Source: Pseudomonas karstica
GTDB lineage: Bacteria > Pseudomonadota > Gammaproteobacteria > Pseudomonadales > Pseudomonadaceae
DNA: 64,000 nucleotides
Direction: 5' to 3'
Assembly (NCBI RefSeq): GCF_009707515.1
Contig: NZ_WLYI01000030.1
Location: forward strand, 23,465 to 87,464
Each line of letters begins with the position of its first letter. The stretch's first letter is position 1. Of the stretch, positions 44,970 to 52,677 are shown in pieces. The notes beneath the pieces were generated by a model. That model was given only the letters and a program-made list of their open reading frames with translations. It ran no database searches and was not told where the DNA came from. The position numbers were made by a program, and so were the translations under genes.

Positions 44970-45156
44970 ATTTGCTACTTTACTTACAGACATTTCCGTT
45001 TTTTTTCGAGAAATTAGCTGCAATCCGGCAGATAACTTGCCCACGCAGCAGAAAAACGAGTAAAGACTTTGTAAGCAGAGGCCTGCTTATTTCATAATGC
45101 GCGCTTATAGGATCCCCTGCGGGTCCACGTGCCCTGTCAGAGGTAAGTCGATTCCC

Positions 45157-45711
45157 ATGAAACGCACCGGCCGCACCCTGGTTCTGGGCTGCCTGTTGCT
45201 CCTTCAGCCCCTGCTCGCGCATGCACAAGCAGGCGGCAACTCGTTGTTAATCCCAGCGATGGGTCGTTGCACCCTCAATATCCAGCCAGACAGCCAGGCC
45301 GAAGCCCTGAGCGCGTGCCAGCAACTGGCCGACGGCGGGGATACGCAGGCGCAATACGAGTTGGGCGAATTCTTCTACGACAGTAAAAATCCCTCCCGCG
45401 ACCTCAACAAAGCCTTGAGCTACTTCGAGCAAGCTTCGTTGCAGGGCCACGCCCAGGCGCAATTCCAGCTGGGCACCATGTTCTTCCACGGCGAAGGCGT
45501 CCCGGCCAATAACGTTCAGGCGTATATCGTGCTGAAAATGGCCGCGGTCAACGGCGCCGAAGAGGCGCTAGACACCGCCGACGAAGTGGCCGAGCACATG
45601 CAGCGCGATGAGTTGGAAGTGGCGACCCAGGTGCTGGGGCAGATTTTCAGGAATTACTTGCAGCAATTGCAGAGTGCAGATGGACGTTCGCCCTTCTCAC
45701 CTCTGCCCTAA
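45157..45711 (+). CDS. Secreted Sel1-like repeat protein
   Basis: 184 residues from the ATG at 45157, where a signal peptide starts (MKRTGRTLVLGCLLLLQPLLAHA) with AGAGG upstream. Two Sel1/TPR-like repeats are visible: DTQAQYELGEFFYDSKNPSRDLNKALSYFEQASLQ and HAQAQFQLGTMFFHGEGVPANNVQAYIVLKMAAV. Such helical-repeat proteins mediate periplasmic protein contacts. Its exact role is unknown. It is the last core gene before the accessory operon. Confidence 0.85.
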   Translation: MKRTGRTLVLGCLLLLQPLLAHAQAGGNSLLIPAMGRCTLNIQPDSQAEALSACQQLADGGDTQAQYELGEFFYDSKNPSRDLNKALSYFEQASLQGHAQAQFQLGTMFFHGEGVPANNVQAYIVLKMAAVNGAEEALDTADEVAEHMQRDELEVATQVLGQIFRNYLQQLQSADGRSPFSPLP

Positions 45712-45715
45712 TCCC

Positions 45716-46828
45716 TCACGGCGATAACAGGTAGCCCTGTCGATAGGCTCTGGGGCCTGCGACATGGGCAATGGTCATGCCTGCCGTAGCCATCCGCCGT
45801 AACGATCGAACATACAACATCCCCTCACGAGCACAGGCCACAGGTGTGACACGGTCGGTGATCGGATCAATAATTTCAGCCACCACTTGCCCCTCCTCCA
45901 GATAGTCACCGACCTGAGCGCAGAACACGATCAAGCCCCCATACGGACTCACCACCGGCTCCACACCCGCCAGAGGCGTGGGCGGGCTTAGTAGACCCGG
46001 CGGCTCCGGCGCCAAACCATCAATGGCACCCACATGGGTCAGATAATCAAGCAATGCCTGACTGTCCTGGCGAGCCAATCCGTGGCCCACATCAGCAACC
46101 CCCCGCAATTCCAGCGTTACCGCGAAACCCGGCACCGAAATACGCCCGGTAAAACGCGCCTGCATCTGCGCCCAGAACAACGTAAAACACTCGTCGAACG
46201 ATTGCCCACCCGACTCTTTCGCCATAAAGCAGGCCCTAGCCCCCAGATAGCGCGCAAGGGGTTCGATCTGTGGCCAGAACTCCGGCGACAAGTACAGATG
46301 CTGCACAGCCTCAAAGTCGCAATGCATGTCCAGCACAATATCCGCGTCGCAGGCCAGTGTTTGCAGGATCAAGCGCAGGGATTGCAACTGTGTCGCAGGG
46401 GCTTGTCGGGTGAGAACCTCTAACAGCATCGAACGGATTAAATGCAGGTTGTCGTCCGGGTCATCAGTCAGCAACCTCGCGACGTGATCGCCAACCTGCT
46501 GGCTGACGTCGAGGAAAAACCGATTGAAGTTCTCCCGGCTATCGTTATCGAAGCGCCCCTGGGGCACGTCCATCAGCACTTGCTCCAGCCCCAGCGGGTT
46601 GGCCACTGGCACCAACACGATATGCCAACGCAGCAATCCCGCGGCCTCCAAGGCTGCCAACCGCTGTTTGAGATGCCACAGAACCAGCATGCCCGGCAGC
46701 TCATCTGCGTGCAGGGATGATTGAATATAAATTTTGCCGCTGGCCGAAGACGGCCCGTAGTGAAAACTGTGAACCTGCCGGGCCGTACCCGGCACCGCCG
46801 CCAGCAACTCGTGACGTTTTATCAGCAT
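45716..46828 (-). CDS. AstE/aspartoacylase-like zinc deacylase or carboxypeptidase (M14-type fold)
   Basis: 370 residues, last gene of the accessory operon. Zinc ligands are recognisable as H40-A-D-E43 (H-x-x-E) and His169 in LDMHCDF. LVPVANPLGLEQ and RENFNRFF are the substrate-carboxylate-binding regions of the succinylglutamate desuccinylase/aspartoacylase branch. The C-terminal 80 residues (GGLIVFCAQVGDYLEEGQVVAEIIDPI) form a biotinyl/lipoyl-like barrel common in this branch. Likely reaction: hydrolysis of an N-acyl or peptide bond of an imported amino-acid derivative. It is not AstE itself, since no ast operon is nearby. The gap to the permease gene is 9 bp. Confidence 0.82.
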   Translation of the reverse strand: MLIKRHELLAAVPGTARQVHSFHYGPSSASGKIYIQSSLHADELPGMLVLWHLKQRLAALEAAGLLRWHIVLVPVANPLGLEQVLMDVPQGRFDNDSRENFNRFFLDVSQQVGDHVARLLTDDPDDNLHLIRSMLLEVLTRQAPATQLQSLRLILQTLACDADIVLDMHCDFEAVQHLYLSPEFWPQIEPLARYLGARACFMAKESGGQSFDECFTLFWAQMQARFTGRISVPGFAVTLELRGVADVGHGLARQDSQALLDYLTHVGAIDGLAPEPPGLLSPPTPLAGVEPVVSPYGGLIVFCAQVGDYLEEGQVVAEIIDPITDRVTPVACAREGMLYVRSLRRMATAGMTIAHVAGPRAYRQGYLLSP

Positions 46829-46837
46829 ATTGATCTC

Positions 46838-47548
46838 CTATCGACCAGGGCCGAGATAGCTCAGCCAGCGCCGCTCGGCCAGGCGGAACAGCCCCACCAG
46901 GGTAAAGGTGGTGACCAGGTAAAGAGCTGCGGCGATGCCGAAGGAATGAAAAGTCAGAAACGTCGCGGAATTGGCGTCCCGCGCCACTTTCAGGATGTCT
47001 GGAACCGTGGCGGTAAATGCCAGCGTCGTGGAATGCAGCAGGAAAATCACTTCATTGCTGTAATAGGGCAATGAGCGGCGCACGACTGATGGCATGATCA
47101 GGTGGGCATAGAGCTTCCAGCCGTCAAACCCAAGGGATCGTGCGGCTTCTACTTCACCACGAGGCATCGCACGAATGGCCCCGGCGAAGATTTCGGTGGT
47201 GTAAGCACACGTATTAAGTGCGAAGGCCAGTACGGTACAGTTCAGCGCGTCGCGGAAAAAAACGTCCAGCAAAGACTGTTCGCGGACGGCGGAAATACTG
47301 TAGATACCGGTGTAGAAGATCAGCAACTGGATATACAGCGGCGAACCACGAAATAGATAGGTGAAACCCTGCACCGGCCAGCGCAAGCGGCGCCGGGACG
47401 AAACCCTGGCAATCGACAACGGTAGCGCCAATACAAATCCAAGACACAACGAAACAGTGGTCAGCCATAAGGTCATGGCCAGGCCAGAGAGCTGGTCGCC
47501 GTCGGCGTACAGAAACGGCCGCCAGTATTCCTCAATCAACGCGATCAT
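46838..47548 (-). CDS. ABC transporter permease, polar amino acid type (HisM-like)
   Basis: 236 residues with five to six membrane segments. The EAA loop is EVEAARSLGFDGWKLYAHLIMPSVVR (about residue 135-160), the contact site for the ATPase. FRGSPLYIQLLIFYTGIY is conserved in HisM/ArtM-like proteins. It overlaps the other permease by 4 bp. No ATPase gene follows. Confidence 0.9.
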   Translation of the reverse strand: MIALIEEYWRPFLYADGDQLSGLAMTLWLTTVSLCLGFVLALPLSIARVSSRRRLRWPVQGFTYLFRGSPLYIQLLIFYTGIYSISAVREQSLLDVFFRDALNCTVLAFALNTCAYTTEIFAGAIRAMPRGEVEAARSLGFDGWKLYAHLIMPSVVRRSLPYYSNEVIFLLHSTTLAFTATVPDILKVARDANSATFLTFHSFGIAAALYLVTTFTLVGLFRLAERRWLSYLGPGR

Positions 47549-48264
47549 AGCTGGCCCTCGCGCCTATAACGACGCTCCAGCCAACGCAGCACCGCATTCG
47601 AAGCACTGCTCATCAGCAAATAAATCAACGCCGCCAGCAGCAGAAACCCCAGCAGTTGCTGGCTGCTTTTTCCCGCTACCTGGGCCACTTTCACCAGGTC
47701 CGCCAAGCCGATAATCGAGACCAACGCCGTAGCCTTGAGCAAGACCATCCAATTGTTGCCCAGGCCAGGCAAGGCGAACCGTATCATCTGCGGGAACACC
47801 ACATGCACAAAGCTCTGGATGGGGCGCATTCCCAGCGCTTGGGCCGCACTCACTTGCCCGCGGGGTACCGCAAGCAAAGCCCCGCGAAAGGTCTCGGTGA
47901 AGTAAGCCCCATAGATAAATCCCAGGGTAATCACCCCTGCACCGAACGGATCGATTTCGATGTAGGCCCAGCCCAGGCCGCCGGTCAGCCGAGTCAGCCC
48001 GGTTTGCAGGCCATAGAAAATCAGCAACATCAACAACAGGTCCGGCACTGCACGGATCAGCGTGGTGTAGATCCGGGCAGCGCAGCGCCACCCCCATACA
48101 CTGGATAACTTGGCGTATGCGCCAATCAAGCCGAAGGCCAACCCCAGCAGCAACGACAGCACTGCCAGCTTGAGCGTGACCCACGTGCCTTGCAGCAACA
48201 GTGGCGCAAAACCTTGCAGACTCAGCACAAACTGCACAAAGGCCGGTGATAGTTGTTCAAGCAT
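47545..48264 (-). CDS. ABC transporter permease, polar amino acid type (HisQ-like)
   Basis: 239 residues from the ATG at 48264; the longer frame starts inside the upstream gene. The EAA loop is QVSAAQALGMRPIQSFVHVVFPQMIR, and RAVPDLLLMLLIFYGLQ is the conserved helix segment. Partner of the HisM-like subunit. Together they form the heterodimeric channel. Confidence 0.9.
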   Translation of the reverse strand: MLEQLSPAFVQFVLSLQGFAPLLLQGTWVTLKLAVLSLLLGLAFGLIGAYAKLSSVWGWRCAARIYTTLIRAVPDLLLMLLIFYGLQTGLTRLTGGLGWAYIEIDPFGAGVITLGFIYGAYFTETFRGALLAVPRGQVSAAQALGMRPIQSFVHVVFPQMIRFALPGLGNNWMVLLKATALVSIIGLADLVKVAQVAGKSSQQLLGFLLLAALIYLLMSSASNAVLRWLERRYRREGQL

Positions 48265-48296
48265 GTCGTCCCCCCTCCTTAGTTGATAAGGGGCGG

Positions 48297-49067
48297 TCAT
48301 TGACCACTGAACATATCCACGCCGTCGAAGTATTTGTCTTGCAGCCGGACATAGCTGCCGTCGGCATGCAGCGCGGCAAGCCCTCGATCAAGCAGGATTT
48401 TCAAGGCGGTGTTGCCCTTAGCGATACCGATGGCACTTTTGGCCGGCATCAATTCGCTTTCAATCAAAGGACCCAACACAAACCCTACACCTTGTGCAGA
48501 GCGCAAAAAGCCGCTCTGGGCTTGCTGCACGTCTTGCAGCGAGGCCTGTAAACGGCCGGTGAGCAGGTCGGCATACACTTGCTCCTGGTCCGGATAGGCC
48601 ACCACCTTCATGCCTGCCTTGCCCAGCACTTGCTTAGCATAGACCTCCTGGATGGAGCCCTGTAGATAGCCGACAGACTGACCTTGGGGATAATCCAAGC
48701 GGGCTCCTTGCCTGAACACCATGGCGGTAGGACTGGAGAATACCTCGGAGGAAAAATCGATGACCTTCAGTCGCGCAGCGGTAACGCTCATCGAGGCAAG
48801 GATGGCATCGATCTTCCCGGCCTGGAGACTGGGGACCTGGCCGTCAAAATCAATTTCAACCCACTGGCAACGAACGTTGAGATGTGCACAAATGCCATTT
48901 CCGATATCGATCTCAAAACCTACCAACTGCCCCGTATTATTTTTATAGGCGAACGGAGCATAGTTGGGATCGACGCCAAACCGAATGACTTCGTAGTCTT
49001 TGGCAATTACCGAATCGTTAAATAAAAGAGCAATAAACACTGATAACATCAGAACAATTGTTTTCAT
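48297..49067 (-). CDS. Periplasmic amino-acid-type ABC substrate-binding protein
   Basis: 256 residues. MKTIVLMLSVFIALLFNDSVIA is the signal peptide. FGVDPNYAPFAYKNNTGQLVGFEIDIGNGICAHLNVRCQWV is the signature of the family-3 (HisJ/ArgT) binding proteins. ASMSVTAARLKVIDFSSEVFSSPTAMVF follows, with an Arg positioned to bind the ligand carboxylate. Binding of a basic amino acid, opine or amine-containing carboxylate is plausible. The first 30 codons are noticeably AT-rich compared with neighbours. Confidence 0.9.
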   Translation of the reverse strand: MKTIVLMLSVFIALLFNDSVIAKDYEVIRFGVDPNYAPFAYKNNTGQLVGFEIDIGNGICAHLNVRCQWVEIDFDGQVPSLQAGKIDAILASMSVTAARLKVIDFSSEVFSSPTAMVFRQGARLDYPQGQSVGYLQGSIQEVYAKQVLGKAGMKVVAYPDQEQVYADLLTGRLQASLQDVQQAQSGFLRSAQGVGFVLGPLIESELMPAKSAIGIAKGNTALKILLDRGLAALHADGSYVRLQDKYFDGVDMFSGQ

Positions 49068-49103
49068 TATTTTATTCCTTGTTATTTTTGGAAAAGCGGC
49101 ACC

Positions 49104-51161
49104 TTACTTAACTTCCAAACAGGCAATTTCTCGACGCATTACTAACGAGTCGGCAGCCGCATCAAACTCTCGCGCCTGCCGATGCCCGGAATACACCGCC
49201 GCAGCGATAGTCCCGGGCGCCAGGCAATCGCCCACCAACGCGACTGTTTTTATACCCGCCGCCCACAACGACCCGGGCGACTGGTCAAGCGCCCCGTACA
49301 GGGCTTGTTCAGGCTCACGAGAGGTCACCAACAACAAGCAAGCTGCGGGGATTACGCGCGGTCGACCGGTATACACGCAGCTGGCAATAGCATCATCGGG
49401 AGTGGCGGTGGCCAGCGTGTGGGACGTGATGATCGTGACATTCAACTCCAGCAGGCGACGCTGGATACGATGTTGTTCAAGGGTGTTATGGGTCCACGTC
49501 GCCACATCCGCGGCAGGGGTGACAAAAATGACGTCCACGCCCTGAACCACCAGCCGCTCAGCCAGTACGCTGCCCATGTAGTAATGGTCATCGTCGAACA
49601 GCAGAACGGGAGAAGGTGGAACGGCACCTGCCATCACATCATCGGGGGTCAATATCGGTAGGGTTTCCAGGCCTGGCAAAGCTTGGCGCAGCGCCCGCCC
49701 CAGGCCGTCACGCCGCCAGCGGGAACCAGTTGCGATAAAAACGTGTGCGGCGGCGAAGTCCAGCACGTCCTGAGCCTCAAGCCGGCTTTCCCGATATATT
49801 TCCACCGAGGCTAGGCGGCTCAAGGCGTCCAGTCGATAGTCAATCACCCGCGACCAGTTCGATAGCCCCGGCAGCCTGGATTCAAGCGCCACACGCCCGC
49901 CCACCTGGCGCAAGCCCTCCACCAAGGCAACCTCCATTCCGCGGGCACCCAGCACCCGCGCGCATTCAAGCCCGGCGGGGCCCGCACCGATGACCAGCGC
50001 CCGCCCGGGACTGTGGACACGCCTGACCGACTCGGGATGCCAGCCCCGCCGCCATTCTTCGCCCATGGTCGGGTTCTGTGTACATCGCAGGGGCGTGCTG
50101 GTGTGGTCACCGCTGACGCAGACATTGCAACCAATGCATTCGCGTATTTCATCCATTCGACCTTCTTCAATTTTCTTAGGCAGAAAGGGGTCGGCAATAG
50201 ACGGGCGGGCGGCACCGATTAGGTCCAGTACGCCACGCCGGACCAAGGACGCCATGGTGTCCGGCGAGGTAAAACGCCCGACACCCACCACCGGCTTGGT
50301 GGTCAACGCCTTGAGCCCTGTCAGAAAGGCCTCTTGGTAACCCTCGGCGGCAAAACGCGAGGTGATGCTATCGTTCGACCAGTCGGCCACATTGATATCC
50401 CACAGGTCAGGCAAGTCGGCCAGTATCGAGAAGATCTCAGCCCCCTCCCCTTCCCGGGATAGGCCACCGGACACCTGTTCATCCACTGCCAGCCGGACGG
50501 CGACCGCACACCGGTCGCCCACCGCATCCCGAGTATCCTCGATCAGCTCGCGCAGCAAACGTATGCGGTTCTCCAACACCCCGCCGTACTCATCGGTACG
50601 ACGGTTATTTCGAGGGGTCAGGAAATGAAACGGTAGGCCCAAATCATGACCTGCGTACACGTAGACGATATCAAACCCCGCCTCCCGCGCCCGCAGAGCG
50701 GCCGCTCTATGCATCTCGCGCAAGTGCTTAATATCTGCACGGCTCATGGCCCGAGCCTGCACCGGGTCATAACCGCGTACCGGGGTATTGGAAGGTGCCC
50801 AGGGAATTTCCCGACTGTAACGATTGGGCGCGGAGTAGCCATTAAACGCCAGCTCGACGCCTGCCAAGGAGCCATGTTGATGGACCGCCTCACACATTCG
50901 CGCCAACGCCGGAATATCTCGTTCATCCCACAGCCGTGCCTCTATACAAGGAGAGAACTCGCTCTGCGGGCTGATTTCACATTCCTCCGTACACACCACC
51001 CCCCAGCCTCCCTGCGCCTTTATCCCACGCATGCTCGCCATGGCTGAGGGATGCACATGCCCCATACCGTTACAGTGAGGTACTTGATAAAAACGGTTAC
51101 GGGTGCGAACTGGCCCTATCTGTACAGGCTCAAAAAGAATGTCATACCGAGGATCGCGCAC
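49104..51161 (-). CDS. Trimethylamine-dehydrogenase-like Fe-S flavoprotein with altered substrate pocket
   Basis: 685 residues. An old-yellow-enzyme barrel (about 1-340) is followed by a 4Fe-4S motif CIGCNVCVSGDHTSTPLRC and FAD/ADP-binding domains (GAGPAGLECARVL at about 390). Aligned by memory with trimethylamine dehydrogenase without gaps through residue 172, it keeps Cys30 (covalent 6-S-cysteinyl FMN) and catalytic Tyr169 and His172. At the pocket positions Tyr60 is Glu, Ser74 is Glu and Trp105 is Ala, and the Trp after the second Fe-S Cys pair is absent. So it should use the same chemistry (oxidative N-dealkylation with electron transfer to ETF) on a different, perhaps larger or charged, amine. 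It is the first enzyme gene of the operon, 93 bp after the regulator. Confidence 0.88.
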   Translation of the reverse strand: MRDPRYDILFEPVQIGPVRTRNRFYQVPHCNGMGHVHPSAMASMRGIKAQGGWGVVCTEECEISPQSEFSPCIEARLWDERDIPALARMCEAVHQHGSLAGVELAFNGYSAPNRYSREIPWAPSNTPVRGYDPVQARAMSRADIKHLREMHRAAALRAREAGFDIVYVYAGHDLGLPFHFLTPRNNRRTDEYGGVLENRIRLLRELIEDTRDAVGDRCAVAVRLAVDEQVSGGLSREGEGAEIFSILADLPDLWDINVADWSNDSITSRFAAEGYQEAFLTGLKALTTKPVVGVGRFTSPDTMASLVRRGVLDLIGAARPSIADPFLPKKIEEGRMDEIRECIGCNVCVSGDHTSTPLRCTQNPTMGEEWRRGWHPESVRRVHSPGRALVIGAGPAGLECARVLGARGMEVALVEGLRQVGGRVALESRLPGLSNWSRVIDYRLDALSRLASVEIYRESRLEAQDVLDFAAAHVFIATGSRWRRDGLGRALRQALPGLETLPILTPDDVMAGAVPPSPVLLFDDDHYYMGSVLAERLVVQGVDVIFVTPAADVATWTHNTLEQHRIQRRLLELNVTIITSHTLATATPDDAIASCVYTGRPRVIPAACLLLVTSREPEQALYGALDQSPGSLWAAGIKTVALVGDCLAPGTIAAAVYSGHRQAREFDAAADSLVMRREIACLEVK

Positions 51162-51254
51162 AGGACTACTCCCGAACCAATAAGTCCGTTAATAAATGCT
51201 CCAAGAGCCATATGAAAAGCAGTGTTTACTTAACCGTCGGGTTGAAACTTGCAT

Positions 51255-52115
51255 TCAACCTTGGACATAACCCACGAACGCTTGATGCAGCTGGGCAGTG
51301 GAACGCAAGTGCTCTTCCATTTCCGGCCCAAGTTTTTTCGACATGTCATTAATCAACAAGTGAGTCAGTGACAACATGGTCGACGTCGAGTCCCACAACA
51401 AATCAAGTTCGGTGGACACCCGGAACACCACATTGGCATTCTGCTCAGCCCACTCGCAGAAATTATCGGTAACTAACGTGACGGGAATACCGCGTTTGCG
51501 CGCCTCGCTACAAAGCAGCAGCGCCTGCCGGGAATAGCGTCGCGCTTCATAGACGATAAGCATTGAGTCGGCAGGCGGAGCGAGCAATATCGCTCCAAAA
51601 TGACCGCAAGCACCATCCAGCAGATGCACGCCCGTGCGCAAGTACTCCAGCATATGAACCATGGAGCAGGCGATGCCACGCTCGGTACCGAAACCGGCAA
51701 CAAAGACCTGTGGGGTTTGCGCCAGCCTGGCCGTCACGACCTGCCAGGGCTCGGTACGGGTGTACTCATAAACCCGCACTAACGCGGCGATCTCCAATTC
51801 AAGACTGCAGGCCAACGAGCGCTGGCTTTCGGTACCTTCCTGCTGGAAAGCGCGCAGCCGGTCACCGATCAGCCAAGGACTGTCGCCAAGGTCATCCTTG
51901 AGTTCGCTTTTGAGGTCTTTGAAATGCTTGTAGCCCAAGGCGCGGCAGAATCGACCGACGGTGGACTCACTGACTGCAAGTTTTTGCGCCACCATCGCTG
52001 AGTTCTCGAAGGGCAAATCCTTCAAGTTCGACAGGATGTAAGTTGCCAACACCCGATAAGATTGGGATTTAGACGATAGCTGTTGTTCGAGGCGTTTTTT
52101 TATTGATGTGCTCAT
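51255..52115 (-). CDS. RpiR/MurR-family transcriptional regulator
   Basis: 286 residues from the ATG at 52115. The N-terminal helix-turn-helix is MVAQKLAVSESTVGRFCRALGYKHFKDLKSELKDDL (about 40-75), and the C-terminal SIS domain spans about 125-260 (VFVAGFGTERGIACSMVHMLEY; MLIVYEARRYSRQALLLCSEARKRGIPVTLVTDN). SIS domains usually sense phosphosugars, but the operon here is amine/acyl-type, so the ligand is open. It is the first gene of the operon and is preceded by a 17-bp inverted repeat. Confidence 0.9.
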   Translation of the reverse strand: MSTSIKKRLEQQLSSKSQSYRVLATYILSNLKDLPFENSAMVAQKLAVSESTVGRFCRALGYKHFKDLKSELKDDLGDSPWLIGDRLRAFQQEGTESQRSLACSLELEIAALVRVYEYTRTEPWQVVTARLAQTPQVFVAGFGTERGIACSMVHMLEYLRTGVHLLDGACGHFGAILLAPPADSMLIVYEARRYSRQALLLCSEARKRGIPVTLVTDNFCEWAEQNANVVFRVSTELDLLWDSTSTMLSLTHLLINDMSKKLGPEMEEHLRSTAQLHQAFVGYVQG

Positions 52116-52140
52116 GGCGTCCTCTCTGCATGAGCACAAA

Positions 52141-52187
52141 CTGATATTTATCCGTCATGCAGTCAATGCCTGACAGATAAATATCAG
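52141..52187. promoter_or_regulatory. 17-bp inverted repeat upstream of the RpiR gene, probable operator
   Basis: CTGATATTTATCCGTCA (52141-52157) and TGACAGATAAATATCAG (52171-52187) are complementary at 16 of 17 positions with a 13-bp spacer. The AT-rich stem and lack of a T tract argue against a terminator of DUF1820. The position, 26 bp before the regulator start, fits autoregulation. Confidence 0.6.
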
Positions 52188-52219
52188 AAAGGTCTTACAA
52201 ATCAGTTCAGAGCTGAGCG

Positions 52220-52546
52220 CTACTTCTCAGGCATCGGCATCGGAAACGGCATGACATTGCTCATGCCCCGGGCCTCGCTGATTTTCGGCGTACCCAGGCG
52301 CTCGACTTCATCAATGCGCACAATCGAATGCATTGGCACAAAACTGCGCACCACGCCTTCGAACTGGGCCTTGAGCTTTTCCTCGCCCGGGTCGACGACC
52401 AGCTGTGTACGCTCGCCAAAGACGAACTCTTCCACTTCCAGGAAGCCCCACAGATCACTTTGATAGATCTGCTTGGCGTACATTTCGAACACCTGGCCCT
52501 GGTTAAGGAAAATCACCTTGTAGATTGGAGCTTCACGTTTGGTCAT
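52220..52546 (-). CDS. DUF1820 protein
   Basis: 108 residues from the ATG at 52546. APIYKVIFLNQGQVFEMYAKQIYQSDLWGFLEVEEFVFGERTQLVVDPGEEKL is the family signature; the second half is SFVPMHSIVRIDEVERLG. A conserved cytoplasmic protein in gammaproteobacteria of unknown function. It is divergent from miaB. Confidence 0.88.
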   Translation of the reverse strand: MTKREAPIYKVIFLNQGQVFEMYAKQIYQSDLWGFLEVEEFVFGERTQLVVDPGEEKLKAQFEGVVRSFVPMHSIVRIDEVERLGTPKISEARGMSNVMPFPMPMPEK

Positions 52547-52584
52547 GGTGAGTGGGTAACACATCGGGGATATAAAAGAGGGCG

Positions 52585-52596
52585 CGAACTATAGCA
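52585..52596 (-). promoter_or_regulatory. Putative extended -10 promoter for DUF1820
   Basis: On the minus strand TGCTATAGT gives TGn plus TATAGT about 40 bases before the ATG. Confidence 0.4.
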
Positions 52597-52639
52597 TGGC
52601 ACCCGATGCACAGTGCTAGGAACCAATGGATATGCCCCC

Positions 52640-52645
52640 TATAAT
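52640..52645 (+). promoter_or_regulatory. Consensus -10 box of the miaB operon
   Basis: A perfect TATAAT 33 bases before the miaB start. No clear -35 was seen at 16-18 bp upstream. Confidence 0.5.
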
Positions 52646-52677
52646 GCGCGGTTCTTTACCACCAGTTGACGATCCCC

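Noticed and set aside
49104..51161. True trimethylamine or dimethylamine dehydrogenase
   Set aside because: The aromatic pocket residues at 60 and 105 and in the Fe-S loop are not conserved.
52141..52187. Interpretation of the inverted repeat as a terminator of DUF1820
   Set aside because: The stem is AT-rich, the loop is 13 nt, and only three T follow, so an operator is the better reading; the terminator option is not fully excluded.
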